From Sclerotiophoma versabilis (taxonomy: Eukaryota; Ascomycota; Dothideomycetes; Pleosporales; Didymellaceae): a stretch of DNA of 64,000 bases. The notes below the pieces were generated by a model. That model was not told where the DNA came from. It did no database searches and was given only the letters and a program-made list of their open reading frames with translations. Below are positions 1 to 10,371 of the stretch, piece after piece. The position numbers were made by a program, and so were the translations under genes. Location: NCBI GenBank assembly GCA_012274445.1, contig JAAROD010000081.1, forward strand, positions 1,364,001 through 1,428,000, read 5' to 3'. Position 1 is the first letter of the stretch. Every line of letters begins with the position of its first letter.

Positions 1-674
1 AGTTGTGCAAGGGCGTCCAAGGGCGTGCTGTTACGCAGGCCGCCGCTGATGTCGAGGTCTGTGAAGGTCATGAAGAAGAGAGAAGGGAACGTTGTGCCGA
101 AGAAAGCGCCATCGACGGTCTGAAAACGCGAGTTGGGTGGGGTGTAGACGTCGAGGCAGGAGGGACAGAAGAGCTTGACCGTTTCGTGGCCGGGACTGTC
201 GTTCAGGCCGACAGGGAGGACTTTGCAGGAGTTGCAGTTTACGCGCGGGCAGGTGCCGAAATGCTGGAGTTCGTATTTCTCTGCCATTTGCTGGATACCT
301 GGCCTGGAGGTGATGTAGCGCTGGTGTATCAGGCCGTAGAGAAGCTCGGCGGAGCTTTCTATTACGCTCAGGTCTGAAGCTATCCGTAGATGTCTTCGAT
401 CGCTGGCCCTCCGGTAGGCTCCCCGCTCGTCACCCAAGGCTTCGTCGTCGTCGTCGTCTTCCTCCTCCTCCTCCTCATCCTCATCATCGTCCTCTGGCTC
501 GACGTCCAGAATCATCTCCAGCGCCTCCTTGTACATAGGGACCTGCGACTGCAAGCCCGTAAGATTGAAGTCATCCTCAATGAAATCCTCTGACACCTCC
601 GCGAAGTACTCGTGGCCGAGCAGGCCGCAGAAGGACGCGACCCAAGACTCGGTGACTTGCGATGACGACGACAT
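1..674 (-). CDS. CKB1: Casein kinase II regulatory (beta) subunit, partial
   Basis: Regulatory beta subunit of protein kinase CK2, which dimerises and holds the catalytic alpha subunits. The frame is open from the ATG at 674 (reverse strand) to the left window edge, giving 224 codons without an intron; the C-terminus lies outside. The N-terminus has the family start motif WVASFCGLLGHEYF, followed by an acidic Glu/Asp run near residues 60-80. A zinc-binding region follows, with CPRVNC and, about 25 residues later, CPSC, then the family signature DVYTPP and GAFFGTTFPSLFF. The long acidic insertion points to the CKB1 rather than the CKB2 paralogue (inference). Family identity is certain. Confidence 0.95.
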   Translation of the reverse strand, partial: MSSSSQVTESWVASFCGLLGHEYFAEVSEDFIEDDFNLTGLQSQVPMYKEALEMILDVEPEDDDEDEEEEEEDDDDDEALGDERGAYRRASDRRHLRIASDLSVIESSAELLYGLIHQRYITSRPGIQQMAEKYELQHFGTCPRVNCNSCKVLPVGLNDSPGHETVKLFCPSCLDVYTPPNSRFQTVDGAFFGTTFPSLFFMTFTDLDISGGLRNSTPLDALAQ

Positions 675-1383
675 GTTGAGAGCAGACGTGTGCCGCTGTG
701 TTTGGGCGGCTTAGGGTGCAAGGCGCAATTCCACTCCGCGCGTGCCGGGACCACGAGGGGTCAAAAATGTAGATGAGGGGTCGTGAGTTGGTCTCACGCA
801 GCTGCGCGGTTCTGGTGCCAACAGAAGCTTGCCGTAGATTGGCACTCTTCACGAACGTGCTGTTGGGTGTTCTCTCGCGTGTGGTGCGGTGCGCACAATA
901 GCAGCGACGGTGGGGCTCGGCGTCGTGATGCGAGGGCAATGTATCAGGGTGGGGTAGCAGTCGACGAGCGAGCGTGGGTGGGGCTTGAGATCCGTCGCAC
1001 GAAGGTGATTTCTTATCACCCGATGATATACCTAGAAATGTTCAGTGAGGGGTTTGTTCTGGAACTTGCTGTGACAGGTGCATCAGCGTCGTCGCTTCCA
1101 GCCATGAAGCTAGCCTTGGCCTCTGCACGTGATTGTACACTCTGACTGGATCACTTCGAACTTCAAACCCGTCTTGCATCCTGGTATTGGATAACTTTAA
1201 AGAAGGTTCAGGCACAAGAACACATAAGAGACCAGTGAAGCTAAACTTATACATTCCCTTTACAGTATGGTATCATGTACGGTATCAAGAATTGAAAAAA
1301 GCCACCAAAGGGCAACGCCGCGCTGAAGGATATCCCTAACCCTATACAGGTATCCCGAACGCCATGTGTATGTGGACCAATGC
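675..1383. other. Gene-free spacer with CKB1 promoter and SCAP 3' end
   Basis: About 0.7 kb between two minus-strand genes. It must hold the CKB1 promoter on the left and the SCAP transcript end on the right. Only short overlapping frames are present and none resembles a protein. Confidence 0.6.
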
Positions 1384-4300
1384 TCAGAGGGCTTTTCTGT
1401 CAGTCCCTCGCTTCGCTCGTGCCCTATAACTTCCAAGCCCGGTGTCGAGTCCACCGTTTTGCATCGTCGTGCCATCAAAGAGCTCCTTGCCCAGAGTGAT
1501 GATCTTTACAGTGTTTGCAAATCCCACTGCCACACTTCGCTTGCCCAGCCTTGCTATGGGACCAGGAGCGACTACGAAAAGATCATCTTCAGCGTCATCG
1601 TCCATTTCTTCGTGGTCGTCAGGTAGCAACGATCGAGAACGGAACTCGCCAGTCGACGACAGTGTCCATGCCTCCCATGGATCAGCATCGTCGGTCGATT
1701 TGTGCATATATCGACGACTGTTGGTATAACCGTTGGTGATCCTGGATGAGACAATGGCGGTTTCTGGTCTGCTGGCGCGTTGTCTTACGGCAGATGTAGG
1801 AGTATTTAAATTGGCTACACCTTCGTTGTCATCGGATGCTACTGACGAGGCAGAGGTAGATTGTGTGCGCCTGCGAATACCCACTATGCTGGAAGCGCTA
1901 GTTGACTCCCATACACCGGCTGAGTCAACATAGAAGACAGCTTCTGTGGCGCTTCCGAGTCCTTGACAGTTGTGCTTCGCTCTGTCCAGTGGTTTCCCGA
2001 GGCAGAATTGCGAGATCGAGACATTCTTGGGGTTGAAGCTCTGCATGATCATATGCTCTTTGTCTTGTTCGGCATATGCAACAGACAACGCCTGTACAGC
2101 GGGTGCTCCACAGTGACATTGACGCCGCGCAGAGTGCATGACCCGGAAAGAATGTGGCTTGACATGACCAATCTCAATAGCATGTATGAGGGCCTTGCTG
2201 CTGAAATCGAAGATCTCTGCCCTCTCGTCGCGCAGCGCGAAAATCAAACCAAGACTGGGCACGCCATGAATGCATTTGACCTTGGAAGGATTGCTATCGG
2301 GCGGCGGGCCAGGATCCAGACTGGCAACAACCTCAGAAGACACGTTGTTGGGTTCCTGCAACGACAAGATGTGCACTTCGCCTGGTTTGCACACGAACAC
2401 AAGATTGGCTTCGCCTTTGGCGTTGACATAGATCTGAGCACACAGTATAGCACTAGCGCTGATTCGCTTGGTCCGATGGATGCCAGTCCGTGCTTCAAGT
2501 TCAGTGAGGTAGCCGTATGGACTGAGAATCATAACATACGGCCTCTCATTGTCGTTGCGGGTGATGTTGACGAAGGAGAACAGCGCCGGCACTTGCTCTC
2601 GAAAGTCAACGTTCGGGAACATCACAAACCGAGAAGTGGCAATACTCCATAAACCAATTCGTCCAGTATCGGTGGCAATAGCAAGGAAGGTGCCACTTTC
2701 GTCCAATGCGCTCGCCACGATGGGCCATAGCTTTGGTTTCATGGAGGCTGTTTGTAAAGTCGTAGGCATGTAGCCCTTTCGCCCGTTGAGCCAGATCGAG
2801 GTGGTTCTATCCAGGCTAACAGTCATTAGGTGGCCTTTGGAGCAAGTCGACATGTGAACAATGTCGAGTGTCTGCTGTGTAGGTAAAGTCTTGACAGAGA
2901 AGGAAGTCTCGTTTTCCTCGTCTTCAACTGTGGCCTCAGGGAGACCAGTCCATAGAAGGTAATTCATCAACAGCGTGACGCCAGCTATAAGAGATACTGC
3001 CATCAGGGCTGCTGGGAAAGTGTGACCCTGCGCAAAGCGCCGGAGGTAACCCATCAACGTAGTGGGTGCTTGAGGTTTGTCCCTTCCTCGCCCTCCTTTT
3101 ATTACGACAAGGATTGGATCGTAGATCTGAGCGATGAAGCTGTGAGCATCAGGCTTGAGTAGCGCAAACAACTCTTTGGCTGTATTGTGATCCTGTAGCT
3201 TCAGCCACTCAGCTGGCGTTCTTGCCTGATTGATCGGTGAGGGACTCCACTGGCCTCCGTTGTTCCGGCGTTGTCTCTTCGACAGGAGCTTCTTGCGCAC
3301 TGTGTCGAAAGACAAGTGCTGATCGTCAACATCAAAGAAATGCCAGTTGATAGCTAAAATGATCGAGAATATCGCGACCGTCCCAGCGAAACGTGTGCTT
3401 AGCGGCGTGGTACCTTCCACCAAAGCAGCGAGCCACGATTGTCTTTCAGGCCGCTTCTTTCTAGAGCCATAGCCCAAGTCGGCCTGACCAATAGAGTCAG
3501 ATAGTTCCATGCGCTGTACATCCACACTCAAGACAGCCACAAAGAAGGTGAGATGGTAAACAAAATCGAAGACCAGTGTCACTGCTGCGAAGACGCAAAA
3601 GTCAGCTACCCACGGCGACACGAATCGTGAACAAAGGTAGATCAGGGCTAGATTCTGGAAAGCAACTGCCAGTGACAAATGGCCAACTTCGCCAAGTGCG
3701 TTTCCGATACGCTGTTGCGGAGGCATCTCTGGTGGTGTTTCGAGAACGGCGTTGATGAGTCGGAATATGTTCCCAAGTCCGTAGCAGAACACCACTGCAG
3801 GAAACCAGGGCCTCGGTATTCGCTTCAGGTCAATTCCCAGCCACGTGCATAAGGAGAAGCTAGCGATGATGCAGATGGCCATTTTGGCGCCGATGGTGAT
3901 GAGCAGCCCGAACCAACTCTTGACGGCCCGCAGCTGCATCATTCTCCAGACGACATAAACAGCCGTAAACAAATATGAGCCTGCAAGGAATATATCATCC
4001 AATCTTGACATGGGCTTTAGGCGAAACTCGTATAGGCTGCTCCTTGAGATCTGTCCATCCTGAGGAAACATCGTCCAGTCCGTTCCAAGCCCTTGTGCCA
4101 GTGCTCTTGCTCTTGCATTCCATCTCTCGCCTATATCCGACTCTTCTGTCTGGTCGAACAGTGTCAGAACCAGGGCATCGGCGGCTCGAAGCTTTGTGTT
4201 GGTAAAGTGTTTGCCTGCGAAGACAGTACTTGGCCGTAGGGTGAGATTCATTGGCGTCTGATCCCTGCTGCGCGCATTGATTGTTTCCAGGATATTCTTG

Positions 4301-4894
4301 TCGCTCTCCAGTGCTTCATGCGAACAGTCCCAGTACATCAAGGGCGACTGCCAGCCCCAGTGCTCCCCAGGCCCAGGCACAACACAGTCTGAGTCTCCGC
4401 GAGCCATCACTGTCGTTGGACTGGGTCTCCCCACGTCAAAGCCGCCATTGATGAGGGCATGCTGAACGTCCAAGGCTTTGCGCAACACGCTCTGGTTGAG
4501 TGCGCTCATGTAGTCGCCATGTACCCACACCTGGCGCACCACAACGTCGACAGGGCGGTCACCATCAACTTCTGTCGTCGAGGTCCAGACATGCTTGGGG
4601 AGGTTGCGTAGACCCGCAGCGGCGGGGCTGTTGGTCTGGAAGACGGCCGGGTAGCAGAGCAGCACCGAGATACTGATGGTGACGACGAGGGACAGCAGCC
4701 AATGCTGCGCGGTGGCGGTGCCGTGGGCCTGGAATGCGCGGCGAATGGGATGTGAGGGCGAGAGTCTGGGCGGTTCGGTCGTCCTGGGGTGTTGTTGAGC
4801 TTGTGCTTCTGCGGACTTGGGGGATTCGAGAGCAGATGCGCCTCGCGACTTTGGTGACTTACCCTCGCAGCGGATAAAGAAGGAACCAAATCAT
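1384..4894 (-). CDS. SREBP cleavage-activating protein (SCAP), sterol-sensing
   Basis: Polytopic ER membrane protein that escorts the SREBP transcription factor to its processing site when sterol (in fungi also oxygen) is low. Two exons: 4863-4894, which codes only 11 residues (MIWFLLYPLRG), and 1384-4783, with a 79-nt intron (donor GTAAGT, acceptor CCCCAG). The product is 1143 aa. A first membrane segment lies near residues 39-60, then a long lumenal loop, a sterol-sensing block of membrane segments at about 275-440, further segments near 475 and 600-622, and a C-terminal WD40-like region at about 650-1130. Residues 436-441 read MELSDS, at the place of the mammalian COPII-binding MELADL. Without the small first exon the frame has no ATG, so the two-exon start is well supported. 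No SREBP gene is in the window. Confidence 0.93.
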
Positions 4895-5891
4895 CTACAA
4901 GTCCCTCAGGGGGGCATGCCCAAGCCTATCACGAATTCGGCCTCAGCTGTCTCAGCTGAAGGTTTGGAACGCGCGCGCGCTCGACTGTAGCAGCAACAAG
5001 AGACGTCGCGGGGTGAGGCTGTTCAGAATCATGGAAGGTGCGGAGCAGCAGCGCTAAACGTCAAGAAGTCAAAACCAGGAACCACTCGGCGGGCGGCGGC
5101 GTAGCTCAAATCGCGGGACTTGTGGAAATCGAAGGGCGGCAGCGACACGCATTATTGTCTTTTCGTGGCGTTTGGGCGTGCAGGTCGAGCATCCAGTCCG
5201 CCAAGAAGCGTGCATCACAGTGGTTCACGGACTGACCATGATGTTACACGCTCAATGCGGGCTCGCCAATGACGGTCACTTTATGCGAGCAGTCGGTGCA
5301 GGATTGTCTCAATGCAGTTACAGCGACGAGAAGGGTCTTTGAAGTGATTCGAGGGCACTCGTCGAGTATGTCATTCATCGACTTCGGCTATGCTACCACA
5401 TGCTCCAAGACAGACTACATGCAAAAAGCAGTGAGCGGAGACCCGACCATTTGGAATTGACTGTCTGGGGACATGTCCTCGACGACGCACAATTGCAGAT
5501 CACAAATTACATACAGCGAGCATCCTAGTGCCGAGTCTACACAGCGGGCGATGACATGCAGGGGGCCGTGGTACGTGCTGCCAATTCTCCGGAGAGCCTC
5601 AAGCACCGTCCCAATTGGGTAACCCACGAAGCCTGTGGCACGGACTGTTTCTGCCGATTATCGCGGTGGTGCTCAATGGGACACTGTGGGCGATGGGCAA
5701 CAGTAGCCGGAACCTAGTACTACGCCACCTACAGGTGATCTGGAAATATGCTGCTTCGAAAGGGGTGGGCGCATCGCAAGTCAGCCCAGAACGAGGAGGC
5801 TGAAAGCAGGTGGAAGGGGCGTTCGGCACGTCCGCCATGCGTGTTCCTTCTAGACCCAGCTCTTGCACCTGTCAGTTTCGGAGCTGCAGCT
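4895..5891. other. Gene-free spacer with SCAP promoter
   Basis: About 1 kb upstream of SCAP and downstream of the Acl4-type gene, both on the minus strand. Near 4970-4980 there is a short GC alternation (gcgcgcgcgc). I see no coding frame worth calling. Confidence 0.5.
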
Positions 5892-7031
5892 TCAAGCACC
5901 TTCCATCTCCTCATCGTCGTCCTCGTCACCCTCCTCGTCTGACCAATCATCTTCTTCTCCCTCAACGGCCGGGCCCAGTACGTCGTTCAGCTCTTTGAGG
6001 AGTTCCTCAGCGTGTTCCTTCAGCCGCTCGTCTTCGTACTCGAGCATACCATACAGCTTTAGGCAGTTGTCCAGCCACTCACGACTGGCCTTCAGGAGCG
6101 AGGTGACTGTCTTCTCGTGCTCTCCTCCTTTTGCTTTTTGTTTGCCGGCGAGCAAGTGCAAGCACCAGCCACCAAGATACCACGCCTCAACACTGCTATC
6201 GTTCTCGTTGACCAGTCTCTCAAGAACCTCGATTGCTTCGTCCTCCATGTCAGCCTCCATCAACAGACGTGACAAACTAATCAAGGTGGAAAAGTCGGGC
6301 ATCTTGGGGTCGTCCGGCTCCAGGTCCTTCCACAAGTCGATACTCCTTGTCAAAGCTGCTTGTGCATCCTCCTTCCTGAGCTGAGAGATCCTTATCGATG
6401 CCAAGGTTTGCAAAGGTTCAGCATTGTTCGGCGCAACCATGAGCGCTTCTGTGACTGCTGCTTCGCATCGTGCCTCAGCATCTGCTTCCCAGGACAGATC
6501 TGTCATGTAAACCTCTGCGATACCGCACAGCGAGTTCGCGATCTTCATCTTTTTCTCTTCCAGCAGTTCTTCAACCTCTGCTTTCTTGACAAGTTTCCCA
6601 TCTAACTCGTCAATCTCCCGTCTCAAGACTTCGATACCCTTCTCGAACCACCGCACTGACTCGGCTCCACCATCCTCGTTGAGTTGAGCCAGCCAGAGGA
6701 ACTTCTCGGCGCCATCGTTGGAACCCTCGGGGTCAAGAAGTATAGCGACTTGGAAGGCTTCTCGCGCAGACTCGGGGTCGCCAAGTTCGATGTTGATTTC
6801 GCCGAGAAGGTTGAGCGCGGGAAGAGCGGCTATTGTGGGCTTTGAGGTAGGCTGCAGAATGTTGAGTGCTCTCCTCGCTGCGACGAGAGCTTCATCGGGT
6901 TGCGACGTCTGAAGGAGGATGGCGGCTTGTGTGAGGAGCTCCTCTGCTGAGGCCTTTGACTTTTTCGAGTCGCCAGATTTCGATTTTTTCTTTGCGTCAC
7001 CAGCGCGATTCGAGGGTTTTGTTTTCGCCAT
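5892..7031 (-). CDS. ACL4: TPR-repeat chaperone, Acl4-like
   Basis: Single exon of 379 aa. The first 30 residues are rich in Lys/Ser (likely nuclear or RNA-facing). Tetratricopeptide repeats begin near residue 30 with the usual small/large residue spacing and continue to about residue 330, and the last 25 residues are almost entirely acidic (DDWSDEEGDEDDDEEMEG). This layout matches yeast Acl4, which shields newly made ribosomal protein uL4 (Rpl4) until its assembly into the large subunit. TPR proteins are numerous, so the exact orthology is an inference from the architecture and from the short basic N-terminus plus acidic tail. It is divergently arranged with the RWD gene, with only 161 bp between their start codons. 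Confidence 0.78.
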   Translation of the reverse strand: MAKTKPSNRAGDAKKKSKSGDSKKSKASAEELLTQAAILLQTSQPDEALVAARRALNILQPTSKPTIAALPALNLLGEINIELGDPESAREAFQVAILLDPEGSNDGAEKFLWLAQLNEDGGAESVRWFEKGIEVLRREIDELDGKLVKKAEVEELLEEKKMKIANSLCGIAEVYMTDLSWEADAEARCEAAVTEALMVAPNNAEPLQTLASIRISQLRKEDAQAALTRSIDLWKDLEPDDPKMPDFSTLISLSRLLMEADMEDEAIEVLERLVNENDSSVEAWYLGGWCLHLLAGKQKAKGGEHEKTVTSLLKASREWLDNCLKLYGMLEYEDERLKEHAEELLKELNDVLGPAVEGEEDDWSDEEGDEDDDEEMEGA

Positions 7032-7192
7032 GGCGCAGGCTTGTGTAGGGTATCAAAGTTGTATTGCGAAGAGAGTAGCTGCGGCATCGAAAATAAATTC
7101 CCGTGGGTCGACGCACTAGTCCCCGCCATTGACCAGAACCCTACCCACATGTGAGCTTCTACAACATAGCTTCTTAGAACAGCAATTCCACA
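7032..7192. promoter_or_regulatory. Shared promoter, ACL4-like / RWD gene
   Basis: 161 bp separate two divergent start codons (7031 minus, 7193 plus). Both genes belong to the translation apparatus, so co-expression from this short bidirectional region is plausible. No specific box is assigned. Confidence 0.5.
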
Positions 7193-7998
7193 ATGGGTGT
7201 TGAAGACCAAAAAGAAGAGAGGGAAGTCCTCGAGTCCATCTTCCCAGACGAAATCACAGGTACTGCGCTCAACCATAACACCAACCAATCCAGCATGCTC
7301 ACCCTCCTCCGCAGATGTTTCCGAAACAGAGTTCCGAGTCTCGATAGTCCTCGACGTCACCCCCGGCGAGGAAGATCCAAAAGATCTTGAAGGACGTAAG
7401 TGCGCCTTATCCTGCCAGTACTATACAGACACTAACAAACATACCAGCAACCATAATCCTCAACGTCCAATACCCGCCCTCCTACCCCGACGAAGCGCCC
7501 CGCCTCGACATAACGCAACCCCCCAACGCACGCAAGCACCCGTACCTTGACATTCAAGATGACAAGCAGCGGTTGCTGGACGCACTATCGGAACCCATCG
7601 AAGAGAACCTCGGCATGGCGATGATATTCACGCTCGTCACAGTGCTCAAAGACGCGGCCGAGTTACTCATCAGCGAGCGCCAGAACGCAAAGCAGGCGCT
7701 GGCGGACATGGAAGCGGCCAAGGTGGAGGAAGAGGAGAATCGCAAGTTCCAGGGCCAGGCGGTTACACGCGAGTCTTTCTTGAAGTGGAGAGAGGAGTTT
7801 CAGAGGGAAATGGAGGAGAAGAAGAAGAGAGAAGAGGAGGAGAAGGAGGCTGAGGACAAGAAGAAGAGGGTAGTCAAGGAGGAACGGAAATTAACAGGGA
7901 AGGAGTTGTGGCAGCAGGGTCTTGTGGGCAAGGGTGATGAGGAGGATGAGGGCGATGATCTGCAGGAATTGAAGGATTTGAAGGTTTCCGCAACATGA
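7193..7998 (+). CDS. GIR2: RWD-domain protein, Gir2-like
   Basis: Three exons (7193-7259, 7315-7395, 7448-7998) give 232 aa. Donors are GTACTG and GTAAGT; the second intron carries a CTAAC branch site just before the acceptor. The N-terminal 120 residues form an RWD domain: the acidic opening EEREVLESIFPDE, a beta-rich stretch, the family turn YPPSYPDEAP and a closing helix. The C-terminal half is a charged, probably coiled helix rich in Glu/Lys, and KLTGKELWQQGL near the end is typical of Gir2/RWDD1. Gir2 binds the GCN1 activator and the DRG-family GTPase Rbg2, and dampens GCN2 signalling in yeast. The frame breaks completely without both introns. Confidence 0.85.
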
Positions 7999-8077
7999 TC
8001 GAGTGCGAGATGCATATACCCATTTGAGGGCGCAGAGCGCTCTTGGAAATATAAACTCCTATTATCGGGCGAGCAGC

Positions 8078-9038
8078 TTATGTTCCAGGCTTGAGGACTC
8101 GTATTGGCGCCTTCTTCCTCCCTCTCATGACCTCCTGGCCTTCCTTGAGCGCCAACCGCGTCTCCTCGTCTACAATTCTCTGCATCTTCTGTATAATTTC
8201 TTGGTCCTTCGCCAGTTCCTCTTCATACACCGCACCGTTCTGCTTCTCCGCCTCATGTACCGCATCCGTCCACTTGATCTTGTCTTCTCGCTTCTTAAGC
8301 TGCGCCATCATGAGAGTATCCCACTCATCCTCCTGCTTAGCTAACGGCAGCCAGTATTTCTGCAATTCAATCCTTCGGTGGAAGCGCTCAATGCGACGCG
8401 CAAGCTTTTGTCGCAGCACACGACTTAGAGCGGCGGGCTGTGGTTTTGTGAGGCGCAAGAAGGGTATGCCGTTTGCTGAGGCAATGACGGGGACTTTTCG
8501 CGCCCCGGAAACCTGCGCGTACGGGCGGACATTGAGGACAGCGCGGTCTGGCGGGAGGACCGCGAGGGGGTGTTTGCCGGATGGATGGACCGCTGGGAGA
8601 GGGAGTGGTAGGGAGCGACGAGGAGCGGGTGGAGCGTTGGTCAGACCACGTGGTAGAGTAGCAATGATTCGTGAGAGAGTGCTTGTGCCGGCAGTGTCAT
8701 CTGCGGTTGCAGCATCAAGCTTGTCCACAGTCTGGATTTTGGTGAGCAGTGCGAAGTAGAGCTTGGGTCTGGCAGCTACCTCATAGCCGAGCTTGAAGCT
8801 CAGTCCTAGCTGATAATGGCTTTGTATCTTTCTATTTTGGCGAAACTTGTTTCGAATTGCATTGCGCAGCGATGTGCGATCGTCATCTGGGAGGGCCGCG
8901 GAAGAGCATCCTGAAAGCAGTGCTCTGTATAGAGCAATCGCTGGAACACGAGTCAGAGGGTAAAGCACGTATGCGTGCGACTGACGGACCTGCTACACGA
9001 TGTTCCGTCGACTTCTTAGGGTGGAGGAATCGGGGCAT
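8078..9038 (-). CDS. LYR-motif protein, Cup1-like N-terminal family
   Basis: Three exons on the minus strand (8990-9038, 8780-8940, 8078-8731) give 287 aa. The first intron (49 nt) has a CTGAC branch site. The second (8732-8779) is 48 nt, so it is a multiple of three and free of stops, and reading through it also leaves an open frame. Skipping it joins GYE to TVDKLDAA, which fits the family better. The N-terminus MPRFL is followed by the LYR motif at residues 20-22, typical of small mitochondrial proteins that bind acyl carrier protein and Fe-S assembly factors. The C-terminal half is basic and helical with many Lys/Arg/Glu. The role in the cell is not known to me. Confidence 0.75.
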
Positions 9039-9323
9039 GCATGGGACGGCTCGGTGGTGTTGATGAGTTGAAGGTTCCGACCTCAGCTACTCGGAACACG
9101 AGAAAACGGGTGATCACGTGTCAGAGAGCGGAGAGCAGACTGCCTACACCCTGGAATACACGCAGATGATGGATGATATTCATGTTTCATTTGCTCTCTC
9201 TGATAACCCTCAAACCCTCATTGTTGGCGTGGGCGGCCAAAACTCCATACATATGCACGTTGGTCAATGCAATCCTGGGTTCTTGTTCGCTTTCGTGTCG
9301 TTCGTTATTGGAGTTCTATATGT

Positions 9324-9894
9324 TTAGAAGGTAGAGCCCTCTGGCGGCTGGGGCAGCTTCTTATTCTGGGGCAGGGCCATGTATCTGCGAAGTTCGATCA
9401 GGATGGTCTCCATTGTGAACTCCCTCTTCCACTGCGCCAGACACGGCAGCTTGGAAGCATCGACCTAGGCTTTATTAGTAGGTGCTTCGCAGTGAACCGT
9501 GAGCTTATGTACCTTTCCGTTCTGGGGGTTCACGCAGGGTAGGTTGATCTTAGATGTGAACTTGATCTCGGGCGGCTGGTCGGGGTAGTTCGGGCCGCAG
9601 TGGATTGAAACGCTGTAGATGCGGTTCTCGTGCACGCTCTGTATTTAGACACTCAGTACGCAGTCGCCAAACATGTATGGGGTGGACGCACGTGAGGCGG
9701 GCCAAGGATCGTGCCATTCCAGTCAGACATCAATAGATCGTCACCGTTGTCGAGTCCGTAGGAGCATGCCTCTGTTTACTTTCAGTATTCGGCCTGTGCC
9801 TGACTACTGTTGTGTCCATACCAGCACCAAGGCCCTTCTCTCCCTTCTCAAGCTCCTCCAGCAGGCGGAAGTTGCGCGGTACCTTGGCTCCCAT
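9324..9894 (-). CDS. MMS2: Ubiquitin-conjugating enzyme variant Mms2
   Basis: Catalytically dead E2 variant that pairs with Ubc13 to build Lys63-linked ubiquitin chains in error-free DNA damage tolerance. Four exons (9822-9894, 9692-9771, 9513-9638, 9324-9464) give 139 aa, the normal size. All three introns are 48-53 nt. The protein starts MGAKVPRNFRLLEELEKGEKG, and contains MSDWNGTILGPPH and YPDQPPEIKFTSKINLPCV. The active-site cysteine region of true E2 enzymes is absent, as expected. An upstream in-frame extension through a His/Asn-coding hexamer repeat is open, but the start at 9894 matches the family. It is divergent from MON2. Confidence 0.95.
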
Positions 9895-10371
9895 ATTTGT
9901 TGTCGTGTGGTTGTGGTTGTGGTTGTGGTTGTGGTTGTGCGGTGAATGGGCGTAGGGAAGTGGGATGGTTGCCCCGCTATCGAGCTGGTCGTGGTTGCTG
10001 CCGTGCGCGTGTAGAAAGACTAGTCGTGTTCGCGGATGATTGGGGTGAGAAAGCGGGTCTTGTGTCAACAAGCTGAGGCTGTACAAACGGTAAGGCTAGA
10101 AATCGAACATGTGCTGCGATTCTGCGATTCTGCGCTTTGGTAAGCTGCTGAACATCTTGGCCTATGACGACGCGCAAGGAGCTCGCGGCCAGACAGGGGT
10201 CCTCGCGCGCATGCGGCAAGTTTGGTCCGACCGCCCTGCCGTAGTGCAAGCTTCACCTGACAGGACAAGTTACCTTTCGACATTGACTGAGACAAGGGGG
10301 ACGGTTTGCGATTTTGCACTGCGACCATCCATGGATAGCATCCACATGCCCTTCTTGGTCCTTTACGCAGC
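9895..10371. promoter_or_regulatory. Bidirectional promoter, MMS2 / MON2
   Basis: 477 bp between divergent start codons, so both genes must be driven from here. The hexamer repeat sits at the MMS2 end. No other element is assigned. Confidence 0.5.
9906..9939. repeat. TGTGGT hexamer microsatellite
   Basis: Five and two-thirds copies of TGTGGT in tandem directly upstream of the MMS2 start codon, most likely inside its 5' untranslated region. On the MMS2 strand the units read ACCACA. Confidence 0.9.

Noticed and set aside
9730..10086. N-terminally extended Mms2 through a His/Asn repeat
   Set aside because: The extension is coded by the TGTGGT microsatellite, and the internal ATG at 9894 gives the exact family N-terminus; the 3' part of that frame also runs into an intron.
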